A DNA stretch of 6,836 nt, taken from assembly GCA_015231395.1 (NCBI GenBank), contig JADGBP010000127.1, positions 1 to 6,836 of the forward strand, written 5' to 3'. This stretch comes from Desulfamplus sp. (GTDB lineage Bacteria; Desulfobacterota; Desulfobacteria; Desulfobacterales; Desulfobacteraceae). The notes under the pieces were generated by a model, which saw only the letters and a program-made list of their open reading frames with translations, searched no databases and was not told where the DNA came from. Positions 1 to 6,836 of this stretch are shown in pieces. The position numbers and the translations under genes are program-made. Positions within the stretch are counted from its first letter, which is position 1, and each line of letters begins with the position of its first letter.

Positions 1-20
1 GTTTAATCCAGAATTTTTTG

Positions 21-40
21 AAACAATTTTCAAGGTGTCT
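21..40 (+). repeat. Diverged copy of the dnaN ribosome-binding leader
   Basis: Bases 21-40 match bases 177-196, directly before the dnaN ATG, at 18 of 20 positions. The matched stretch contains the AAGG core of the dnaN Shine-Dalgarno sequence. No open reading frame follows the upstream copy. It may be a remnant of a local duplication; chance similarity between AT-rich leaders is the alternative. Confidence 0.5.
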
Positions 41-69
41 GGAAAGTTTAAGTCCGGCAATGTTATACT
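40..69 (+). promoter_or_regulatory. Possible upstream dnaN promoter (extended -10)
   Basis: An extended -10 element, TG-T-TATACT, lies at 61-69. A weak -35 (TGGAAA, 40-45, 4 of 6 matches to TTGACA) stands 18 bp upstream of it. It would start transcription about 120 bases before dnaN. It is weaker than the promoter-like element just downstream at 86-114. The call rests only on consensus matching. Confidence 0.35.
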
Positions 70-85
70 GTAGCCGATTATTCTA

Positions 86-114
86 TTGGAAAAAAACCGC
101 TAAAATGATATAAA
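86..114 (+). promoter_or_regulatory. Likely sigma70-type promoter for dnaN
   Basis: TTGGAA (86-91, 4 of 6 to the -35 consensus) is followed after exactly 17 bp by TATAAA (109-114, 5 of 6 to the -10 consensus). A TG one base before the -10 makes it an extended -10. The predicted start of transcription, near 121, falls just before the 22-bp tandem repeat, so the repeat would lie in the 5' untranslated leader of the dnaN mRNA. This would give dnaN (and perhaps gyrB) its own promoter in addition to read-through from any upstream gene. Confidence 0.55.
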
Positions 115-126
115 GCACCAATTTGG

Positions 127-170
127 CAAAACAGAGGTAAATATTTTACAAAACAGAGATAAATATTTTA
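127..170 (+). repeat. 22-bp tandem duplication in the dnaN leader
   Basis: Units 127-148 and 149-170 are head-to-tail and differ at one base only (G137 versus A159), 21 of 22 identical. Each reads CAAAACAGAG, then G or A, then TAAATATTTTA. The unit is about two helical turns and very AT-rich. It sits between the predicted dnaN promoter and the ribosome binding site. It could be a duplicated protein site, an easily melted segment near the origin, or a simple replication-slippage duplication. One 8-of-9 match to the relaxed DnaA box TTWTNCACA spans the junction (144-152), which is weak evidence. Confidence 0.8.
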
Positions 171-186
171 TATTAAAAACAATTTT

Positions 187-191
187 GAAGG
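187..191 (+). promoter_or_regulatory. Ribosome binding site of dnaN
   Basis: GAAGG lies 6 bases before the ATG at 198, a good Shine-Dalgarno distance. It supports this start over any internal ATG. Confidence 0.7.
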
Positions 192-197
192 TATCTA

Positions 198-1361
198 ATG
201 AAATTTTCAGTTGACAGAAAACGCATCTCTGAAGTGCTTTCACTGATTCAGGGTCTTACAAACAGGAAGACAACTCTTGCCATTACGTCCGATGTTTTAA
301 TCAAAGCGGAAAACTCAAATATCACTGTTACGGCAAATGACCTTGAAACCGTATTTCAGGGTAGATATGAAGCTGATGTTGAACTTGATGGAATCATATC
401 CATAAACGCAAAAAAACTGTATGAAATTGTGAGGGATTATCCTGATTTCTCAATTCCTGTAAACGAGATAGAGAACAGATGGATTGAGATTGGTACCGGC
501 AACATTCAATATCATATTGTCTCTTCAGATTATGAGAATTTTCCTGAATATCCGGTTATAGAAGATATTGATTTTGTAGAGATAGAATCTGGTGCTCTTA
601 AAAAAATGGTTGAGATATCAGCATCCATAAGTTTTTCACAGGAGGAAAAAAGACCTTACGTTCTTGGGGCTCTTCTTGAAAAAACAGAGAAAATCGATAA
701 AGACGGTTTCGATAAAGATGGTCTCGATAAAGACGGTCAGAAGAGTCAAGTTCTTAGAATGGTCTCTACAGACTCAAAAAGACTTTACTCCTTTGATACT
801 CCTTATTCTGGTGAATTTCAGATTCCGGAAAAAGGAATAATTATACCCAAAAAAGGTCTTGCAGAGCTTGGTAAATTTTTAAGCAGCGTTGGAACTGTCC
901 AGATTGGTATTAAAAACAACCATTTCATTGTTACCAGAGACGATGAAACCATAATGATCAAATTGCTTGAAGGTGAATATCCAGATTACAGGCGTGTGCT
1001 TAACACAGAGTTATTTACACCCATTGAAATTAACAGAGCTATGTTGCTTATGATGATGAAGCGTATGTCTATACTGGTTTCTGATGATTATAAAGTGGTG
1101 ATGCTTAATTTCAAGGAAAATCAACTTACTGTAACTATTACAAACCCTGACATAGGTGAGTCAAAAGAAGATATTGCCATCGGATATTCTGGAGAGAGTA
1201 TGGAGAGTGCATTTAATCCCAAATTTTTTATTGATGCCTTGAATGCATTTAAGGGTGACAATATTATTGTAAACATAAAGGATAAAAGGAATCCATGCAT
1301 TATAAAAGGCAATGGTGGTGATATGAAGTTCGTGTGTGCGATAATGGCAATGTCTGTTTAG
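198..1361 (+). CDS. dnaN: DNA polymerase III subunit beta (sliding clamp)
   Basis: This is the ring-shaped processivity clamp that holds DNA polymerase III on DNA and serves as a docking hub for replication and repair proteins. The 387-residue protein has the usual three-domain layout, about 1-120, 130-265 and 266-387. Recognisable segments are the N-terminal SVDRKRISEVL, RPYVLGALLE (152-161), LRMVSTDSKRLYSF (186-199), and LEGEYPDYRRVL (257-268), the last a strongly conserved clamp motif. The start has a GAAGG six bases upstream. The family is normally about 366-375 residues. The excess lies mainly in an insertion at about 162-184, containing three tandem (I/F/L)DKDG pentapeptides, in the loop between two strands of domain II. 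The C-terminus ends AIMAMSV, close to the usual VIMPMRL-type ending. gyrB follows in the same direction with no recF between them and no terminator visible in the gap, so co-transcription is likely. Confidence 0.97.
   Translation: MKFSVDRKRISEVLSLIQGLTNRKTTLAITSDVLIKAENSNITVTANDLETVFQGRYEADVELDGIISINAKKLYEIVRDYPDFSIPVNEIENRWIEIGTGNIQYHIVSSDYENFPEYPVIEDIDFVEIESGALKKMVEISASISFSQEEKRPYVLGALLEKTEKIDKDGFDKDGLDKDGQKSQVLRMVSTDSKRLYSFDTPYSGEFQIPEKGIIIPKKGLAELGKFLSSVGTVQIGIKNNHFIVTRDDETIMIKLLEGEYPDYRRVLNTELFTPIEINRAMLLMMMKRMSILVSDDYKVVMLNFKENQLTVTITNPDIGESKEDIAIGYSGESMESAFNPKFFIDALNAFKGDNIIVNIKDKRNPCIIKGNGGDMKFVCAIMAMSV
693..737 (+). repeat. 15-bp tandem repeat inside dnaN
   Basis: Three contiguous 15-bp units (693-707, 708-722, 723-737) share the core TCGATAAAGAYGGT and differ mainly at their first base and one third-codon position. 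They are in frame and encode IDKDG, FDKDG and LDKDG (residues 166-180). The site corresponds to a hairpin loop in clamp domain II that is short in other DnaN proteins. The near-identity of units at the DNA level suggests recent expansion by slippage, not selection for the peptide alone. Confidence 0.9.
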
Positions 1362-1395
1362 TAAATGATATCTATGTTTTACATGGAGTGATATA

Positions 1396-4285
<2,890 letters not shown>

Positions 4286-4314
4286 TTGTCCGGCTTTATA
4301 ACGGTCATGATAGT
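4286..4314 (+). promoter_or_regulatory. Possible promoter of the exporter gene
   Basis: TTGTCC (4286-4291) and GATAGT (4309-4314) are 17 bp apart, each with 4 of 6 or fewer matches to the sigma70 consensus. The -10 overlaps the left arm of the inverted repeat CGGTCATG (4302-4309), an arrangement expected if a repressor acts there. The match is weak and the call is tentative. Confidence 0.3.
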
Positions 4315-4360
4315 AGCTATTAATCCATGACCGAATTCAGATTACCATGAATCCGGTCAT
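4302..4360 (+). promoter_or_regulatory. Two mutually exclusive hairpins upstream of the exporter gene
   Basis: CGGTCATG (4302-4309) pairs with CATGACCG (4326-4333), an 8-bp perfect stem with a 16-base loop. The same right arm can instead pair downstream: 4327-4339 with 4348-4360, 12 of 13 base pairs with one A-C mismatch and an 8-base loop. Only one can form at a time. Neither is followed by a T-run, so a classical terminator is not supported. The region is either an RNA switch-like leader or a DNA operator with three copies of CGGTCAT in alternating orientation. It ends about 10 bases before the ribosome binding site. Confidence 0.5.
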
Positions 4361-4384
4361 TATCGTTCAGGGAGATATATTTAA

Positions 4385-5158
4385 TTGGAAATAATTATTA
4401 TAGCTTTAGCCGCTTTATTTGCTTCAGGTCTGACCCTGTTTTCAGGATTTGGGCTTGGAACGCTGTTAATGCCTGTTGTCGCACTCTTTTTTCCTGTTGA
4501 CGTGGCAATCGGAATTACTGCCATGGTTCATTTTGCCAACAATATCTTCAAGCTGGGGCTTGTGGGATTACACGCTGACAGAAGTGTTGTGATCAGATTT
4601 GGATTGCCCGCTGTGCTTGCCGCGTTTGTCGGGGCATTCCTGCTTGGCTGGCTCTCGTCTTTACAACCTGTTTATGAATATGTATTTATTGGCAAAACAT
4701 TCACGGTCATGCCGGTGAAGTTGATTATTGGAATTTTGATTGTTGCCTTTGTCTCTGTGGAACTATCACCTGCTTTCTCATCTATAAAACTTGATAAGAA
4801 ATTTCTTCCTGTTGGTGGATTCATAAGCGGTTTTTTTGGTGGATTGTCAGGTCATCAGGGGGCATTCAGAAGCATGTTTCTGATCAAGGCGGGTTTGAGC
4901 AAAGAACAGTTCATAGCTACTGGTGTTGTATTGGCAGTTATGGTTGATTTTGCCAGAATGGTTATCTATGGATGGGAAGCAGTTCTTTCAGGAAAAAGCG
5001 TTGAGTGGTCACTTGTTCTGGTAGCTACGATTTCTGCGTTTATAGGTGCTTTTTTCGGTGTTCGTTTGATCAAAAAAATGACGGTTCGCTCAATACAGAT
5101 CATGGTCTCTGTTTTGCTTACTGTTGTGGCTTTTGGTATGATTTGTGGAATTATATAA
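4385..5158 (+). CDS. TauE/SafE-family anion exporter
   Basis: A 257-residue, very hydrophobic protein with about seven or eight membrane spans (roughly 2-34, 38-58, 71-91, 109-127, 140-158, 174-194, 207-227, 233-255). It shows the two-fold internal repeat of the TauE/SafE family: SGFGLGTLLMP (20-30) with TAMVHFANNIFK (45-56) in the first half, and GGFISGFFGGLSGHQGAF (144-161) with ATGVVLAVMVDFARM (178-192) in the second. Characterised members export sulfite, sulfoacetate or related anions across the inner membrane; others are uncharacterised, so the substrate here is unknown. The start is TTG: an in-frame TAA lies immediately upstream, and AGGGAG (4369-4374) is 10 bases before it. The first internal ATG (residue 29) would delete the first span. 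It is followed 45 bp later by an aldehyde dehydrogenase on the same strand, suggesting one transcript and a linked role. Confidence 0.88.
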   Translation: MEIIIIALAALFASGLTLFSGFGLGTLLMPVVALFFPVDVAIGITAMVHFANNIFKLGLVGLHADRSVVIRFGLPAVLAAFVGAFLLGWLSSLQPVYEYVFIGKTFTVMPVKLIIGILIVAFVSVELSPAFSSIKLDKKFLPVGGFISGFFGGLSGHQGAFRSMFLIKAGLSKEQFIATGVVLAVMVDFARMVIYGWEAVLSGKSVEWSLVLVATISAFIGAFFGVRLIKKMTVRSIQIMVSVLLTVVAFGMICGII

Positions 5159-5169
5159 AAAACAGAATT

Positions 5170-5181
5170 CAGTCATGACTG
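5170..5181 (+). promoter_or_regulatory. Perfect 12-bp palindrome between exporter and dehydrogenase
   Basis: CAGTCATGACTG is a perfect palindrome 22 bases before the dehydrogenase start. It is preceded by GAATTC, so that GAATTCAG (5165-5172) is shared with the exporter leader (4333-4340), and both leaders contain GTCATGA. The shared pieces hint at a common regulator; chance cannot be excluded for elements this short. Confidence 0.35.
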
Positions 5182-5189
5182 TTTATATT

Positions 5190-5195
5190 GGAGAA
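5190..5195 (+). promoter_or_regulatory. Ribosome binding site of the aldehyde dehydrogenase
   Basis: GGAGAA ends 8 bases before ATG 5204. It fixes the start of the dehydrogenase and is the clearest Shine-Dalgarno in the window. Confidence 0.75.
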
Positions 5196-5203
5196 CATAA
5201 AAA

Positions 5204-6703
5204 ATGTCAGACACCGTTGCACTTGACAATATATTTGAAGCTCAACAGAGTGCTTTTTACAAAAAGCCAATGCCCTCTGCAGATGAACGTATGGATAATC
5301 TCCATCGTCTTGAACAGGGAATGCTTAAATACAGAACAAAGTTGATTGCCGCGGCAAACATGGATTTCGGCTGCCGTTCTGAAGATGAAACCATGCTCGC
5401 AGAGATCATTCCATCTGTTGAAGATATCCGGTATATAAGAAAAAATGTAAAAAAATGGATGAAGCCTTCCCATCGCAAGACAGGCATTCTGTTTAAACCT
5501 GCCAAAGCCATGGTCATATATCAGCCCCTCGGGGTGGTAGGCATTATCACTCCCTGGAATTATCCGATATATCTCTCAATGGGTCCCTTAGCCGGTGCTC
5601 TTGGTGCCGGAAACCGCGCTATCATACGCATGAGTAAAAATACGCCGGAAACTGCAAAAACTCTTCAAACCATGATTCGTGAATTTTTTCATGAGGATCA
5701 TGTGGCACTGATGACAGCAAATGAGGGATCAGGCTCTGCTTTTGCCACGAAAAAATGGGATCATCTGTTTTTTACAGGCTCTACATCTGTTGGTCGCCAG
5801 ATAATGAAAGCAGCATCTTCAAATCTGACACCTGTTACTCTTGAGCTTGGAGGAAAATCACCTGCTATTATAAGTGCAAAATTTCCCATGAAAGATGCAG
5901 CAGAGAGAATCGCATTTGGCAAGATATTTAATATGGGTCAGACCTGTGTGGCACCTGATTATGTGCTTTGTCCAAGAGCTCAGGTCAATGAGTTTGTAAG
6001 ACTTTTTAAGGGCAGTATTGAGAAGATGTATCCAACCATGAAGAACAATCCTCAATATACTTCAATCATTAACGAACAGGAGTATTCAAGGCTTCAGCAG
6101 ATGGTAGTCGATGCCAAATCAAAGGGTGCCCAGATTATTTCAATCAATCCTTCCAATGAATCTTTTTCATTCAACCTTGCTGATGGCTTACCTGGCGGAG
6201 TTGATCAAAATAGAGGAGATATTGTTAATACTGCAAAAAATAGAGCGATTCAGAGTGTAAACACAAGGAAAATACCCGTAACTCTGCTACTCAATGTAAC
6301 TGATCAGATGCTGGTGATGCAAGACGAGGTATTTGGCCCTCTTTTATCAGTCATTCCATACGACAAGCCCGAGGATGCGATTAATTTTGTCAATTCAAGA
6401 CCAAGACCTTTAGCTATATACTATTTTGATTATGATAATACTCAGGTCAATTATTTTTTGACTCATACTCACTCAGGCGGAGTATTGGTTAATGACACTC
6501 TTGTCCATGTACCTCAGGACGATCTTCCATTTGGAGGAATCGGAGATTCGGGAATGGGACAATATCATGGTTATGAAGGCTTTCTGACCTTTTCCAAGGC
6601 AAAAGGCGTTCTTATCAAGCATAAATTTAACAGCGGAAAATTTGTTTATCCACCGTATGGAAGCAAAATTCATCAGTTGCTTTACAAAATGTTTTTGGGG
6701 TAA
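5204..6703 (+). CDS. Aldehyde dehydrogenase, coniferyl-aldehyde type
   Basis: This is an NAD(P)+-dependent aldehyde dehydrogenase that oxidises an aldehyde to the carboxylic acid. It is 499 residues long. The fold markers are in order: ITPWNYP with Asn119 of the oxyanion hole, FFTGSTSVG (189-197, cofactor-binding), LELGGKSP with general-base Glu214, GQTCVAPDY with nucleophile Cys248, and EVFGPL (375-380). The C-terminal part, with PFGGIGDSGMGQYHG (442-456) and the tail YPPYGS (482-487), matches the coniferyl-aldehyde/class 3-like branch. Two features are unusual. The cofactor segment reads IIRMSKNTP, with Arg142 and Lys145 where Lys and Glu are typical, which may favour NADP+. A stretch of about 28 residues (about 324-352) interrupts the usual short link between NPxxExF and (K/R)IPxTLLL. 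The true substrate may be a fatty, aromatic or sulfonated aldehyde. It probably shares a transcript with the exporter gene and ends at the hairpin at 6782. Confidence 0.9.
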   Translation: MSDTVALDNIFEAQQSAFYKKPMPSADERMDNLHRLEQGMLKYRTKLIAAANMDFGCRSEDETMLAEIIPSVEDIRYIRKNVKKWMKPSHRKTGILFKPAKAMVIYQPLGVVGIITPWNYPIYLSMGPLAGALGAGNRAIIRMSKNTPETAKTLQTMIREFFHEDHVALMTANEGSGSAFATKKWDHLFFTGSTSVGRQIMKAASSNLTPVTLELGGKSPAIISAKFPMKDAAERIAFGKIFNMGQTCVAPDYVLCPRAQVNEFVRLFKGSIEKMYPTMKNNPQYTSIINEQEYSRLQQMVVDAKSKGAQIISINPSNESFSFNLADGLPGGVDQNRGDIVNTAKNRAIQSVNTRKIPVTLLLNVTDQMLVMQDEVFGPLLSVIPYDKPEDAINFVNSRPRPLAIYYFDYDNTQVNYFLTHTHSGGVLVNDTLVHVPQDDLPFGGIGDSGMGQYHGYEGFLTFSKAKGVLIKHKFNSGKFVYPPYGSKIHQLLYKMFLG

Positions 6704-6781
6704 TGCTCATCGTAGGATTCAGATTGAATATGGTGATTTGGACACCCTATGTCAAACGCATTAAAAAAATATAATGAAGCT

Positions 6782-6801
6782 CCCCGCCGCAAGCGGCGGG
6801 G
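6782..6801 (+). terminator. GC-rich hairpin, likely terminator after the dehydrogenase gene
   Basis: CCCCGCCGC pairs perfectly with GCGGCGGGG around a two-base AA (effectively an 8-bp stem with a CAAG loop). It stands about 80 bases after the stop codon and is far more GC-rich than its surroundings. Only a short T-rich stretch (TATCTTT) follows, so termination on the + strand may be imperfect. On the opposite strand a run of seven T lies some 12 bases beyond the stem. It may alternatively be a dispersed repetitive palindrome. Confidence 0.55.
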
Positions 6802-6821
6802 TATCTTTAAAAGCATTACAG

Positions 6822-6835
6822 CGCCCCAAGGGGCG
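6822..6835 (+). repeat. Second GC-rich hairpin at the window edge
   Basis: CGCCCC and GGGGCG flank an AA, giving a 6-bp stem. It lies 20 bases beyond the hairpin at 6782-6801 and has the same CAAG centre. The window ends one base later, so its right side is unseen. Two similar GC-rich hairpins in AT-rich DNA suggest an end of a repetitive or mobile element, but no transposase or target duplication is visible. Apart from these two hairpins, I see nothing gene-like in 6704-6836. Confidence 0.5.
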
Positions 6836-6836
6836 G

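Noticed and set aside
1..197. A complete replication origin (oriC) upstream of dnaN
   Set aside because: No cluster of DnaA boxes is visible, only one weak match; gene context alone does not place an origin here.
632..640. TTTTTCACA, matching the relaxed DnaA box TTWTNCACA
   Set aside because: A single copy inside dnaN codons for Ser-Phe-Ser, with no cluster around it.
6727..6755. Minus-strand promoter with perfect TTGACA
   Set aside because: The -10 (CATATT) is poor and it would only transcribe antisense to the end of the dehydrogenase gene; likely chance.

Overview
The window carries four intact genes, all on the + strand. In order they are dnaN (DNA polymerase III beta clamp), gyrB (DNA gyrase subunit B), a TauE/SafE-family membrane exporter, and an aldehyde dehydrogenase of the coniferyl-aldehyde type. 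The dnaN-gyrB pair is typical of the dnaA-dnaN-(recF)-gyrB neighbourhood near a bacterial replication origin. The AT-rich base composition, the long Gram-negative-type GyrB and the protein sequences suggest a Desulfobacterota (deltaproteobacterial) sulfate reducer of the Desulfobacteraceae kind. That assignment comes from family resemblance, not from a search.

Layout. Bases 1-197 are a non-coding leader with a good extended -10 promoter, a 22-bp tandem duplication and the dnaN ribosome binding site. dnaN follows, then a 90-125 bp gap with GTTTAA motifs about 19 bp apart, then gyrB. Directly on the gyrB stop codon begins a 16-bp tandem repeat array. After it come two competing hairpins and a possible promoter upstream of the exporter gene. 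The exporter (TTG start) is followed 45 bp later by the aldehyde dehydrogenase, probably in one transcript. Bases 6704-6836 hold no gene, only two GC-rich hairpins, the first a likely terminator.

Function. dnaN and gyrB are core replication genes, and all catalytic motifs visible in GyrB are intact. The exporter and dehydrogenase look like an accessory pair placed where gyrA often sits. A TauE/SafE exporter beside an aldehyde dehydrogenase resembles pairs that oxidise a (sulfo)aldehyde and export the resulting acid, but the substrate cannot be read from this sequence.

The most unusual property is the density of short tandem repeats of different unit lengths: 22 bp in the dnaN leader, 15 bp in dnaN, about 19 bp before gyrB, 18 bp at the gyrB 5' end, 18 and 21 bp near the gyrB 3' end, and 16 bp after gyrB. 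Inside genes every unit is a multiple of three and is placed at a terminus or probable surface loop. Between genes the units are not multiples of three. This looks like ongoing minisatellite growth in otherwise conserved housekeeping genes. No CRISPR array, transposase, tRNA or rRNA was seen.
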